A stretch of DNA of 44,670 bases, taken from contig NZ_PKUB01000015.1 of the NCBI RefSeq assembly GCF_002868845.1, positions 62,513 to 107,182 of the forward strand, given 5' to 3'. Both the position numbers and the translations under genes were made by a program. The notes under the pieces are model-generated. The model saw only the letters and a program-made list of their open reading frames with translations. It was not told the DNA's origin and did not search any database. Origin of the DNA: Desulfuromonas sp. Lineage in GTDB: Bacteria; Desulfobacterota; Desulfuromonadia; Desulfuromonadales; BM501. This document shows, in pieces, positions 15,268 to 25,841 of the stretch (position 1 is the stretch's first letter; every line of letters begins with the position of its first letter).

Positions 15268-16451
15268 GCGCCAAGAACAAGTTCGTCCGCATCGCCCTGC
15301 CCCTGATCATCCTGATTGTCGGCTTCGTCGGCATGCGCACCTTGATCAACAGCCGCCAGGCACCGCAGAAGACCACCCCCGAACACCCCGGAGTCCTGGC
15401 GGAGGTGATAGCCGTGGAGAGCCGGGAGCGCCAGATCCGGGTTTCCGCCACCGGCACCGTCCAGGCCCGCCAAGAGGCGAGCATCACCCCCCAGGTGAGC
15501 GGCCGGGTGACGGGTCTGTCGCCCGACTTCGTCGCCGGCGGCTTTTTCCGAAAAGGGGACCTGCTCTTCGACATCGAGGCGGTGGACTACCAGCTGGCGG
15601 TCGACCGGGCGCAGGCCGCCCTGGCCAAGACCGAATACGACCTGGCGACGGTGGAAAGCCAGGCCCGGGTCGCCCGGCAGGAGTGGGACCGGCTGACCCT
15701 GGAGGACAAGGGGGAGCCGCCCCCCCTGGCCCTCTACGAACCGCAGATGAAAAACGCGCAGGCGGCGGTGGACGCGGCCCGGGCGGCCCTGGAGCAGTCC
15801 CGCCTCGACCTGAAGCGGACCCGCGTCTACGCCCCCTTCAACTGCCGGGTGCGCTCGGAGCAGGCCGACCTGGGCCAGTACGTGCGCGCCGGCGAGGGCG
15901 TCGCTGTCATCGCCGGGACCGACAGCGCCGAAGTGGTCGTGCCCCTGCCCCTGGAAGAGCTGCAATGGCTGAACATCCCCGGACCGGGCTCGGGGCAGGC
16001 CGGTTCGCCGGCAAGGGTGCGGATGAACGTGGGGGGCAGCACATCCGACTGGGAGGGCCGGGTCGTCCGCTCCCTCGGCGAGGTGGACGCCCGCGGGCGC
16101 ATGGCCCGGGTGGTGGTGGCGGTAACGGACCCCTACGGCATGGAGGAGACCGCCATGCCGGGCCGCCCCGCCCTGGCGGTGGGGATGTTCGTCGACGTGA
16201 CCCTGGAGGGCGAAACCCTTCCCTCGGTGATCGCCCTGCCCCGGCGCGCCCTGCACGAGGGCTCCACGGTCTGGGTGGCGGACGATAAGAACCTGCTGCG
16301 CTTCCGCACCGTAGAAGTGCTGCGCCTGGAGCAGGACGAAGTCCTGATCGCAGGCGGCCTGGAGAACGGCGCCCGGGTCGTCCTGACGGTCCTGCCGGGC
16401 GCGGCCGACGGCATGAGGGTGCGGCCGCTGGACGCGGGTGCCGCGCAATGA
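15264..16451 (+). CDS. RND efflux periplasmic adaptor (membrane fusion protein)
   Basis: 395 aa. A single N-terminal anchor helix (residues about 8-24) is followed by the HlyD/AcrA-type layout: first lipoyl half (TGTVQARQEASITPQVSG), helical hairpin (about 110-190), second lipoyl half (TRVYAPFNCRVRSEQADLG), then beta-barrel and membrane-proximal domains (PGMFVDVTL-like stretch near 300). It links the inner-membrane pump to the outer-membrane duct. It has an ATGA overlap with genes on both sides. Substrate is not predictable. Confidence 0.93.
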   Translation: MSAKNKFVRIALPLIILIVGFVGMRTLINSRQAPQKTTPEHPGVLAEVIAVESRERQIRVSATGTVQARQEASITPQVSGRVTGLSPDFVAGGFFRKGDLLFDIEAVDYQLAVDRAQAALAKTEYDLATVESQARVARQEWDRLTLEDKGEPPPLALYEPQMKNAQAAVDAARAALEQSRLDLKRTRVYAPFNCRVRSEQADLGQYVRAGEGVAVIAGTDSAEVVVPLPLEELQWLNIPGPGSGQAGSPARVRMNVGGSTSDWEGRVVRSLGEVDARGRMARVVVAVTDPYGMEETAMPGRPALAVGMFVDVTLEGETLPSVIALPRRALHEGSTVWVADDKNLLRFRTVEVLRLEQDEVLIAGGLENGARVVLTVLPGAADGMRVRPLDAGAAQ

Positions 16452-19400
16452 AGGGTGCCGTCCGGTGGATGACCACCAACCATGTGGCCGCCAACCTGCT
16501 GATGCTGGTCCTCATCATCGGCGGGCTGCTGCAGGGCCCCTCGGTCACCCAGGAGGTCTTCCCCGAAGTCTCCCTGGACCGCATCCAGGTCTCGGTGGCC
16601 TACCCGGGGGCGGGCCCCGAGGAGGTCGAGGACGGCATCCTGCTGGTGGTCGAAGACAGCCTGACCGGGGTCGACGGCATCAAGGAGATCACCGCCACCG
16701 CCGCCGAAGGCTTCGGCACGGTCACCGCCGAGATCCTCACCGGGGAAGACCCTGACCGCGTGCTGCAGGACATCAAGAGCGAGGTGGACCGCATCACCAC
16801 CTTCCCCGAGGACGCCGAGAAGGCGGTCATCAGCAAAATGCTCAACCGCCGGGAGGTCATCTCGGTGGTGGTCTACGGCGACGCACCTGAGCGCAGCATC
16901 CGCGAGCAGGCAGAAGGCATCCGCGACGAGTTGCTGGCCCTGTCCGGGATCACCCAGGTCGACCTGGGAGGGGTGCGCCCCTACGAGATCTCCATCGAGA
17001 TCCCCGAGGACAACCTGCGCCGCTACAACCTGACCCTGGACCAGGCGGCGGCCGCGGTGCGCCGGGCCTCCCTCGACCTGCCGGGCGGCACCATCAAGAC
17101 CGCCGGTGGGCAGATCCTGCTGCGCACCAAGGAGCGCCGCTACTGGGGGCCGGAATACGCCGACATCACCGTGGTGTCCGCCGAGGACGGCACCCGGGTG
17201 CGCCTGGGCGACATCGGCCAGGTGAAAGACACCTTCCGCGACACCGACGAGTTCGCCCGCTTCGACGGCAAGCCGGCGGCGATGGTCAAGGTCTTCCGGG
17301 TGGGCGAGCAGAAGCCGATCGAGATTTCCGAGACGGTTCGGGACTACGTGGAGCAGAAGCGCCTCTCGCTCCCGACATCGCTGCAGCTGGCCACATGGAA
17401 CGACACCTCGGAGCTCTTCGCAAGCCGCATGAACCTGCTCACCAAGAACGCGGCCATCGGGCTCTCCCTGGTCCTGATCGTCCTCGGCCTGTTCCTGGAG
17501 ATCCGCCTCGCCCTGTGGGTCATGCTCGGCATCCCCATCTCCTTCTTCGGCACCCTCCTGCTCATGCCCCTGCTCGGCGTTTCGATCAACATGATCTCCC
17601 TGTTCGCCTTCATCCTCGCCCTGGGTATCCTGGTGGACGACGCCATCGTGGTCGGCGAGAACATCTACGAGCAACGCCAGCGGGGCAAGCCCTACGTGCG
17701 GGCCGCCCTCGACGGCGCCCTCGAGGTGGCCGTCCCGGTGACCTTCTCCATCCTGACGACGGTGACGGCCTTCCTCCCCCTGGTTTTCGTCACCGGGATG
17801 ATGGGCAAATTCATCAAGGTCATCCCCCTCGTCGTCATCACCCTGCTGCTGGTCTCCCTGGTCGAGTCGCTCCTCGTCCTCCCGGCGCACCTGGCCCTCG
17901 GCGGGCCGCGCGAGGCACCGGGAGGCCTGCTCGGAGTCATCGACCGCAACCGCCGGCGCTTCGGCAACGGGATGGACCGCTTCATCGCCGGGCCCTACCG
18001 CCGGCTGCTCGAACTGAACCTGCGCTTGCGCTACGCCAGCGTGGCGGTGGGCCTGGCCGCCCTGATGCTCACCCTCGGGGTGGTCCGAGGCGGCGTGGTC
18101 AAATTCACCTTCATGCCGGAGGTGGACGGGGATATCATCACCGCCTCCCTGCAGATGCCCCAGGGCACGCCGGTGGAGGAGACCGACCGCATCCAGCGCT
18201 TCATCGTCGCCAAGGCCCGGGAGGTGATCGCCGAGTACGACCGGGAGAGGCCGGCCGGCGACTCGGTGCTGCGCAGCATCTATGCCGTCTCCGGATCGAC
18301 CATCGCCGGCGGCGGGCCCGGAGGCGGGCAGAGCGATTCGGGATCCCACCTGGGGGATATCGCGCTGCTGCTCGCCAAGAGCGAAGAGCGCGGCATCCCG
18401 GCCACCGAGATCGCGGGGCGCTGGCGGAAGGCGGTGGGGGAGATTCCCGGGACCGAGTCCTTCGCCCTCTCATCCAACCTGGTTCACATGGGGGCCAACA
18501 TCGACGTCCGCCTCGCTCACGAGGACTTCGCCACCCTCGACCGCGCGTCCAACCGGATCCGGGAGGCCCTGGCGGCCTATCCGGGGGTGAGCGGCATCCA
18601 GGACACCTACGCGCGGGGCAAGCGGGAGGTCAAGCTGCGCCTGACTCCCGAGGCCCGCACCCTGGGGATAACCGAGGAGGATCTCGGCCGCCAGGTGCGC
18701 GGCGCTTTCTACGGCGCCGAGGCGCTGCGCCTGCAGCGGGGGCGCAACGAGGTCAAGGTCATGGTCCGGTATCCCGAAGAGGAGCGCGAAAGCCTCTTTG
18801 CCCTTGAGAGGATGCGCATCCGCACCCCGGCCGGCGGCGAGGTTCCCCTCGGGCGGGCCGCCTCCGTCGAGGAGGGCCAGGGCTTTTCCGAGGTCCACCG
18901 CAGCGACCGCAAGCGGGTCATCAACGTCACCGCCAGCGTCGACAGCAAGACCGCCAACGCGGGCGAGATCCTGAACGACCTGAAGGCGGGGCTGCTGCCG
19001 GAGCTGGCCGCCGACTACCCGGGGCTGAGCTTCGACCTCGAGGGGGAGGAGAAGGAGCGCCGGGATTCGATGGGGAGCATGGCCAACGGATTCAAGCTGG
19101 CGCTGGTGGCGATCTTCGCCCTGCTGGCCATCCCCTTCCGCTCCTACACTCAGCCGCTGCTGATCATGGCCGCCATTCCCTTCGGCATGATCGGGGCGGT
19201 GCTCGGCCACATCATCATGGGCTTCAACCTGAGCATTCTCTCCATGTTCGGCATCGTGGCCCTGTCCGGGGTGGTGGTCAACGACTCCCTGCTCCTCATC
19301 GACCAGGCCAACCGCAACCGCCGCGCCGGGCCAGGCTCGCACCAGGCCCTGCTCGACGCCGGGCAGCGCCGCTTCCGGCCGATCCTGCTGACCTCCCTGA

Positions 19401-19633
19401 CGACCTTCTTCGGCCTCGCGCCGATGATCCTCGAGACGAGCGTGCAGGCCCAGTTCCTGATCCCCATGGCGATCAGCCTCGGCTTCGGCATCCTCTTCGC
19501 GACCGGCATCACCCTGCTGCTCGTCCCCGCCCTCTACCTGGTGTTGGAGGACGTGCGCGGCCTGTTCGGGCTGAAAGCGGGCCATGCCGGCCACCCCGAA
19601 ACCCGGGAGGGCCGGCCCCAAGGGGTTGAATAG
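16448..19633 (+). CDS. RND-family inner-membrane efflux pump
   Basis: 1061 aa with the AcrB/MexB layout: a helix near the N-terminus (NHVAANLLMLVLIIGG), a large periplasmic loop, helices 2-6 (about 335-470), a repeat of the pattern (helix 7 near 530, second loop 560-870) and helices 8-12 to about 1030. The proton-relay Asp pair of helix 4 is seen in the ILVDDAIVVGENIYE segment. The N-terminal motif and several sequence features are those of a common, little studied HAE1-like subgroup, and a GGGPGGGQSDSG insertion lies in the second loop. It works with the adaptor and duct of the same operon as a proton-driven exporter. It is the last gene of the operon, followed by a repeat element rather than a canonical terminator. 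Confidence 0.93.
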   Translation: MKGAVRWMTTNHVAANLLMLVLIIGGLLQGPSVTQEVFPEVSLDRIQVSVAYPGAGPEEVEDGILLVVEDSLTGVDGIKEITATAAEGFGTVTAEILTGEDPDRVLQDIKSEVDRITTFPEDAEKAVISKMLNRREVISVVVYGDAPERSIREQAEGIRDELLALSGITQVDLGGVRPYEISIEIPEDNLRRYNLTLDQAAAAVRRASLDLPGGTIKTAGGQILLRTKERRYWGPEYADITVVSAEDGTRVRLGDIGQVKDTFRDTDEFARFDGKPAAMVKVFRVGEQKPIEISETVRDYVEQKRLSLPTSLQLATWNDTSELFASRMNLLTKNAAIGLSLVLIVLGLFLEIRLALWVMLGIPISFFGTLLLMPLLGVSINMISLFAFILALGILVDDAIVVGENIYEQRQRGKPYVRAALDGALEVAVPVTFSILTTVTAFLPLVFVTGMMGKFIKVIPLVVITLLLVSLVESLLVLPAHLALGGPREAPGGLLGVIDRNRRRFGNGMDRFIAGPYRRLLELNLRLRYASVAVGLAALMLTLGVVRGGVVKFTFMPEVDGDIITASLQMPQGTPVEETDRIQRFIVAKAREVIAEYDRERPAGDSVLRSIYAVSGSTIAGGGPGGGQSDSGSHLGDIALLLAKSEERGIPATEIAGRWRKAVGEIPGTESFALSSNLVHMGANIDVRLAHEDFATLDRASNRIREALAAYPGVSGIQDTYARGKREVKLRLTPEARTLGITEEDLGRQVRGAFYGAEALRLQRGRNEVKVMVRYPEEERESLFALERMRIRTPAGGEVPLGRAASVEEGQGFSEVHRSDRKRVINVTASVDSKTANAGEILNDLKAGLLPELAADYPGLSFDLEGEEKERRDSMGSMANGFKLALVAIFALLAIPFRSYTQPLLIMAAIPFGMIGAVLGHIIMGFNLSILSMFGIVALSGVVVNDSLLLIDQANRNRRAGPGSHQALLDAGQRRFRPILLTSLTTFFGLAPMILETSVQAQFLIPMAISLGFGILFATGITLLLVPALYLVLEDVRGLFGLKAGHAGHPETREGRPQGVE

Positions 19634-19736
19634 CAGAGGCGCGGAAGGGCAGAGAAGGACCCAAGGGGTAAAGAACTGAAAATCTGCCGCATTCGATCTT
19701 CTCTTTGCGCCTTGCATCCCCCCTTTTGCGCCTCTG
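19634..19736. repeat. Intergenic fold-back element with period-7 purine/pyrimidine pattern
   Basis: Begins right after the pump stop codon. Left end CAGAGGCGC (19634-19642) is complementary to GCGCCTCTG (19728-19736). The left half is purine-rich and the right half pyrimidine-rich, and TTTGCGCC recurs at a distance of 21 bases (3 x 7). It could fold into a long imperfect hairpin and act as a weak terminator. Related elements lie at 27308, 28852, 31806 and 32977. Confidence 0.55.
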
Positions 19737-19787
19737 GGTTAACATTTTTGTTTTGATTACAGGGGCGCAGCGCCCACGGAGTCACCG

Positions 19788-20549
19788 ATGTCGACGAGCG
19801 CAGAGCGCCTCTTTGGAAAGATCCGCAAACTGACCGGCAAGGCGGTCGGCGACTTCAACCTCATCGAGGAGGGGGACCGCATCGCCGTGGCGGTCTCCGG
19901 CGGGAAGGATTCCTACGCCCTGCTGCACGTCCTGGAAGGCCTGCGCCGACGCGCCCCGATCCGGTACGAACTCGTGGCGGTGAACGTCCATCCCGGCTTT
20001 CCCGGCTACCGCTCCGAGGTCATCGCCGGGCACCTGAAGGAGAGCGGCTTCGCCTTTCACATGGAGGAGACCGACTGCCGGAGCATCATCGAGGAGAAGC
20101 TGCGGCCGGGCAGCTCCTACTGCGCCTTCTGCGCCCGGCTGCGCCGCGGAGTCCTCTACACCGTGGCCGACCGGCTCGGCTGCAACAAGATCGCCCTTGG
20201 ACACCACCTCGACGATTTCATCGAGACCCTGCTGCTCAACCAGTTCTACGTCGGCACCCTGGCGGCGATGAGCCCCAAGCTGCTCGCCGACAACGGCAGG
20301 CACACGGTGATCCGCCCCATGGTCTACGTGGAGGAGGAAGTCATCGCCGAGCTGGCCCGCCGGAGCGGCTATCCCGTGGTCGGCTGCGCCTGCCCGGCCT
20401 GCGGCACCGGCGACCAGAAGCGCCAGCGCATGAAGGCCCTCATCCGGGAAATGGCCGCCGAGAACCCCCAGCTGAAGCGCAGCCTGCTCGGCGCCCTGGG
20501 CAACGTCCACCCCCGCCACCTGCTGGACAAGCGGCTCAAGACATTCTGA
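19788..20549 (+). CDS. ttcA: tRNA 2-thiocytidine synthetase TtcA
   Basis: 253 aa, the usual length. The PP-loop SGGKDS at residues 37-42 binds ATP, which activates cytidine 32 of tRNA. The Cys pair YCAFC (112, 115) and the GCACPAC segment (200, 202, 205) supply ligands of the [4Fe-4S] cluster used for sulfur transfer. The LGHHLDDFIETLLLN stretch is diagnostic of the TtcA/CTU1 group. The start ATG is preceded by CGGAG. A compact GGGCGC-AGC-GCCC hairpin lies just upstream of the ribosome site and may modulate its access. It stands as a single gene or is read with the phosphatase gene 58 bases downstream. Confidence 0.95.
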   Translation: MSTSAERLFGKIRKLTGKAVGDFNLIEEGDRIAVAVSGGKDSYALLHVLEGLRRRAPIRYELVAVNVHPGFPGYRSEVIAGHLKESGFAFHMEETDCRSIIEEKLRPGSSYCAFCARLRRGVLYTVADRLGCNKIALGHHLDDFIETLLLNQFYVGTLAAMSPKLLADNGRHTVIRPMVYVEEEVIAELARRSGYPVVGCACPACGTGDQKRQRMKALIREMAAENPQLKRSLLGALGNVHPRHLLDKRLKTF

Positions 20550-20607
20550 GACTGGCGACAGCGCAAATCTTCGTTAGACTTGGGAGGCGGCATACGAGGG
20601 GGGACTT

Positions 20608-21372
20608 ATGAACGGTTTCAACACCCAGGACGTGGGACTGGCCAGAGAGGTCCAGCAGCTGCTCTTCCCCAAGGGCTCGCCCCTGTGCACCTGGTGCTGC
20701 ATGGGGGTCAAGAACCGCATGGCCCAGGGACTGGGGGGAGACTACTTCGAATTCATCACCCTTCCCGACGGCTGCCAGGTGGTGTTCATCGGCGACGTGA
20801 CCGGCCACGGCCTGCACGCCTCGCTCGTCATGGCCCTGCTGTACGGCTTCATCCACGAGGCCACCTCCCGCAAGTGCGACCCCCTCCACACGGTGACAGA
20901 GGTCAACCGCTTCCTGCAGACCTTCGCCAAGCGCTCCGACAAGTACGACCACTACTTCACCACCACCCTCTTCTGCAGCATCATCGACCCCCGAACCCTG
21001 TCGATGCACTACGTCAACGCAGGCCACGTCGCGCCGATGGTGCGCCGCGGCAAGAGCATCACCTACCTCGCCCCCACCGCCCAGCCTCTCGGCTTTTTCG
21101 ACGAGCCGGAACTGGGGGTCAAGTCCTTCAACTTCGAGAAGGGGGACCGCCTGATTCTCTACACCGACGGCATCACCGAAACCTTCGACGACCAGGGGCA
21201 CATCTTCGGCCACGGCCGTCTGGAAAAAGTGCTCCTCGCCCACGAAGGGGACCACGAGAAATTCCTGGAGGACCTTTTCGAGGAGATCCAGACCTTCAGC
21301 GCCATCGACCCGCCGGAGGACGACTGCACCGCCATCGTGATCGACCTGCACGGCCCCTTCACAAACGCCTAG
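20608..21372 (+). CDS. PP2C-type serine phosphatase (SpoIIE/RsbU domain)
   Basis: 254 aa made of one SpoIIE/PPM phosphatase domain without an attached receiver, GAF or PAS sensor. Metal-binding Asp residues are seen in LGGDYFEF (about 44-51), IGDVTGHG (about 62-69), LYTDGITE (about 177-184) and the terminal DDCTAIVIDL. Such enzymes dephosphorylate anti-anti-sigma (STAS) proteins in partner-switching control or act in general stress signalling; no STAS or anti-sigma gene is nearby. The N-terminal CTWCC segment, three cysteines just ahead of the first metal site, is unusual for the wider family and could be redox-sensitive. The start is supported by GAGGGGGG. Confidence 0.88.
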   Translation: MNGFNTQDVGLAREVQQLLFPKGSPLCTWCCMGVKNRMAQGLGGDYFEFITLPDGCQVVFIGDVTGHGLHASLVMALLYGFIHEATSRKCDPLHTVTEVNRFLQTFAKRSDKYDHYFTTTLFCSIIDPRTLSMHYVNAGHVAPMVRRGKSITYLAPTAQPLGFFDEPELGVKSFNFEKGDRLILYTDGITETFDDQGHIFGHGRLEKVLLAHEGDHEKFLEDLFEEIQTFSAIDPPEDDCTAIVIDLHGPFTNA

Positions 21373-21570
21373 AGGCCCGCCCGGCCGAGCTCCTTCCGAA
21401 AACGATCCCCATCCCGAGCGTCTCGCGGGGGGGGAGGTGAACCTTTGGATGTCGGGAGATTTCCGGGAGGGGTCCGCCCTGCCGGGAACTGTTTCCCGTT
21501 GCAGCGGCAGGAGCGCATTGAAGGTTTCGGCAGAGAGGACGGCGCGGAAAAGGAATGCCGGAGGGGAAAG

Positions 21571-24500
21571 CTACGTCTTCTCTCCGGGAGAGGACGGGGG
21601 GAGGAAGCGGTCGAAGACCGCCCTGATCTGCTCGGTGACCCGACGGTAGTCCGCGAGGAAGGCCTGGTCGGGCCGAACCGGCGCCTCGGGGTAATCGAGC
21701 CTGCGGGCCAGCTTGACCAGGTAGCGGCGCTCGCCGGAAAGTTCGCTGATCGATTGATCGTGGACCAGGCGCAGCTTGTTCTCGAGACGGCGCAGGAACT
21801 TGTAGCCCCCCTCCAGGACCTGGAGATCGGCCTCGTCGAGAATCCCCACGACCCGCAGGGCCTTGAGGGCCTGCAGGGTGTTGGTCCCCCGCACCGCCGA
21901 GCGGCGGCCGCCATGGAGCAGCTGAAGGTACTGGGCCAGGAACTCCACGTCCACGATCCCCCCGCGGCCGGTCTTGATGTTGAACCGGTCCCGATCCTCG
22001 CGGGCGATCTCCGTCTCCATGCGCTGGCGCAGGCGGCGGATTTCCTCGGCGAGGCCCTCGGGCAGGGGGCTCTCGTAGACGATGCTGCAATTGAGCTCGG
22101 CGATGCTCCGGGCGAAGGCAGCCGGGCCCGCCACCACCCGGGCCTTGACCAGGGCCTGCCGCTCCCAGAGCTGGGCCGAGGAGCGGTGGTAGCTTTCGTA
22201 GGCCGGAAGGCTGGTCACGAGAGGGCCCTGGTTGCCCGAGGGGCGCAGGCGGGTGTCGATCTGATAGACGGTGCCCTCCCGGGTCATGAGGGTGAGGACG
22301 GAAATGATGCGCTGGGCCAGCCGGGAGAAGTACTCCTGGTTGGACTGGGGCCGGAAGCGCTCCGGGTCGGCCCCTGCCACGGGGCGGGTTTCCCCTTCCC
22401 CTTCGTGGACGAAGATGATGTCCAGATCCGAGTGGTAGTTGAGCTCCCGGCCGCCAAGCTTGCCCAGGGCGACGATGGCGAAGGCGGCCTCGTGCCCCTC
22501 CTCGCCGTCTCCGCAAAAGGGCAGTCCGAAGCGGGGGACGAGCTCCGCCCGGGCGATCTGCCAGGCCGCATGCAGGCAGACGTCGGCAAGGTTGGAGAGC
22601 TGGCGGGCCCCCGCCCCCTGGGCCATGTGACCGAGGATGTCTCCCATGGCGATGCGCAGGAACTCCTCGTTGCGATATCGGCGCAGGGCCTCGAGGCTCT
22701 CCTCGTAATCGCCGGCCATCTCCAGCATCTCCTGCAGGGTCTGCTCCATCTCCCGGCGCTCCTTGTGGTGGAGGGCGTAGGCGCGCGAGACGAGGGCGTC
22801 GAGGATCTCCGGGTGCTGGATAAAGATCCGGGAGAGGAACTGGCTGGTGCCGAAGAGGGAGACGAGAACCTTGATGATCTCCCGGTTCTCGCCGAGCAGG
22901 GCGAAGAAGGAGGCCCGGGCCCGCACCGCGCCGAGGAAGCGCTCCAGGTTGGCCAGGGCCATGTCGGGCTCGGGGGAGTCGAGCACCTCCTGGATCAGCA
23001 GGGGGGCGATGCGCTCCAGGTGGCGCCGCCCCCGCCGGGTCAGGTGGGTCTGGGGGTCACGCAGAAGCTGGAGGCTCTCGTAGGCCCCATCGGGGTTCCC
23101 GAACCCCTTCTCCTCCAGCAGATCCTTGACCTGGTCGGGATCGGCGGCGGGGTCGAAGAGGTAGGCGACCTCGGGGCGCACCTGCTCGCGGGTCTGCTCC
23201 TCGTCGGTAAAGAAGAGGTCGCGGAATACCTCCTGGACGCCGCCGCGATGAGCCTCGAGGGCCTCCTGGAAGGACGCCGCATCGGCAAAGCCGCAGCGCC
23301 GGGCCAGCGTCTTCATCTCCTCGGGCCGGGCGGGCAGGTTGTGGGTCTGCCGCTCCTGCTCCATCTGGATGCGATGCTCGGTGTTGCGCAGAAAGATGTA
23401 GGCCTCGCGCAGGGTGCGGTGCTTATCCTCCCCGATCAACCCCTCGCCCAGCAGCAGGTCGAGGGCGCGCAGGGAATTGCGCTCGCGCAGGAGGGGGTTC
23501 TTGCCGGCGAAAATGATCTGCAGGGCCTGGATGAAAAACTCGACCTCCCGGATCCCGCCGCGGCCGAGCTTGAGGTTGCGCTCGCCCTCCCGCTCCCGGG
23601 TCAGGCTGCGGTCGATCTTTCCCTTCATCACCTTCATGTCCTCGAGCATGCCGTAGTCGAGGTACCTGCGGTAGACAAAGGGTTCGAGATTTTTCAGCAG
23701 CCTCTCCCCGACCTCGATCGAGCCGGCCACCGGACGGGCCTTGATCAATGCCGCCCGCTCCCAGCTCTGGCCCCAGCTCTCGTAGTAGATCTCGGCGCTG
23801 CGCAGGGAGTTGGCCATCTCCCCGCGCTCCCCCTCGGGGCGCAGCCGCAGGTCGACCCGGAAGACGAAGCCGTCCTCGGTGACCTGGCCGACCGCCTTGG
23901 AGACCAGCTCGGAGAGCTTGCAGAAGTACTGGTGGAGCGCGATGCTGTTCCTGCGCCCCCCCCGGGCATCGGACAGCCCCGCGGTCTGGCCCCGCTCGGA
24001 GGAGTAGAAATAGATGAGATCGATGTCGGAGGAGAAGTTGAGTTCGCGGCCGCCGAGCTTGCCCATGCCGAGCACGGTGAACTCGGCCTCTTCGAGCTCC
24101 GCCCCGTCGGCGTCCTCGATCATCGGAGCGCCGTACTCGGCGCGCAGCATAGCCCCGCAGACCTCACAGGCGCGGTGCAGGCAGGCCCCGGCGAGAGCGG
24201 AAAGCTCGGCGGTGACCTCCTCCATCGGTGCCAGGCCGCACAGGTCCCGGCTGCCGATACGCAGAACCTCCCGGCGCTTGAAGCGCCGCAGGACAACCTG
24301 AAGCTCCTCGAAGGAGGCTGACTCTGCGGCGGCTTCGCGCAGCTCGGCGGCCATCTGCGCCTCGTCCTTCGGCAGGTAGAGCTGGCCCCCGTCAAAGAGG
24401 GCCCGGAATGCGTCGGGATCGCGGCAGAGCAGGCCGGTCAAGAAGGGAGAGGCGCCCAGAACGGACAGAAGGGGGCCGCGGTTCCGGGGGCTTTCCAGAA

Positions 24501-24765
24501 CGGCGGCGAGGGGCGGAGTCGGCAGCGCGTCGCAGAGCCGCTCCAGATTGTTGAGGGCCATGTCAGGGTCGGCGGCCGCCAGGGCATCCAGGGCCGTACC
24601 GGCCAGGACCCCGCAGTCCGGCAGCTTGCCGTGGAGCAGCAGGAGGTTGGTGGCCGTTTTGTTCGGCTCGGCGAAGCCGAGCTCTTCGGCGAGAGCGGCC
24701 AGGGCGGCCTCGTCGCCCGCGACGCAGGCATCGGCAATCCTCCGGGCGGGGGCTGCCGCGCCCAT
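21571..24765 (-). CDS. glnE: Glutamine synthetase adenylyltransferase/adenylyl-removing enzyme
   Basis: 1064 aa, slightly longer than usual. Two halves each carry a nucleotidyltransferase domain followed by a regulatory helical domain. The first has GMGKLGGRELNFSSDIDL (about 233-250) and the second ALGKLGGRELNYHSDLDI (about 770-787), both with the GxxxGRELxxxSDxDL metal/ATP signature. One half removes AMP from glutamine synthetase and the other adds it, under control of PII. The start ATG at 24765 directly abuts the mtnA stop codon, so the two are co-transcribed and probably coupled. No GlnB or GlnA gene is in the window. The C-terminal Pro/Ser tail ends at 21571, and I see no clear terminator downstream. 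Confidence 0.96.
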   Translation of the reverse strand: MGAAAPARRIADACVAGDEAALAALAEELGFAEPNKTATNLLLLHGKLPDCGVLAGTALDALAAADPDMALNNLERLCDALPTPPLAAVLESPRNRGPLLSVLGASPFLTGLLCRDPDAFRALFDGGQLYLPKDEAQMAAELREAAAESASFEELQVVLRRFKRREVLRIGSRDLCGLAPMEEVTAELSALAGACLHRACEVCGAMLRAEYGAPMIEDADGAELEEAEFTVLGMGKLGGRELNFSSDIDLIYFYSSERGQTAGLSDARGGRRNSIALHQYFCKLSELVSKAVGQVTEDGFVFRVDLRLRPEGERGEMANSLRSAEIYYESWGQSWERAALIKARPVAGSIEVGERLLKNLEPFVYRRYLDYGMLEDMKVMKGKIDRSLTREREGERNLKLGRGGIREVEFFIQALQIIFAGKNPLLRERNSLRALDLLLGEGLIGEDKHRTLREAYIFLRNTEHRIQMEQERQTHNLPARPEEMKTLARRCGFADAASFQEALEAHRGGVQEVFRDLFFTDEEQTREQVRPEVAYLFDPAADPDQVKDLLEEKGFGNPDGAYESLQLLRDPQTHLTRRGRRHLERIAPLLIQEVLDSPEPDMALANLERFLGAVRARASFFALLGENREIIKVLVSLFGTSQFLSRIFIQHPEILDALVSRAYALHHKERREMEQTLQEMLEMAGDYEESLEALRRYRNEEFLRIAMGDILGHMAQGAGARQLSNLADVCLHAAWQIARAELVPRFGLPFCGDGEEGHEAAFAIVALGKLGGRELNYHSDLDIIFVHEGEGETRPVAGADPERFRPQSNQEYFSRLAQRIISVLTLMTREGTVYQIDTRLRPSGNQGPLVTSLPAYESYHRSSAQLWERQALVKARVVAGPAAFARSIAELNCSIVYESPLPEGLAEEIRRLRQRMETEIAREDRDRFNIKTGRGGIVDVEFLAQYLQLLHGGRRSAVRGTNTLQALKALRVVGILDEADLQVLEGGYKFLRRLENKLRLVHDQSISELSGERRYLVKLARRLDYPEAPVRPDQAFLADYRRVTEQIRAVFDRFLPPSSPGEKT

Positions 24766-25839
<1,074 letters not shown>

Positions 25840-25841
25840 GG

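Noticed and set aside
16133-18349. A 738-codon minus-strand frame over the RND pump
   Set aside because: The pump on the plus strand has full family structure. The antisense frame is His/Gly/Asp-rich filler.
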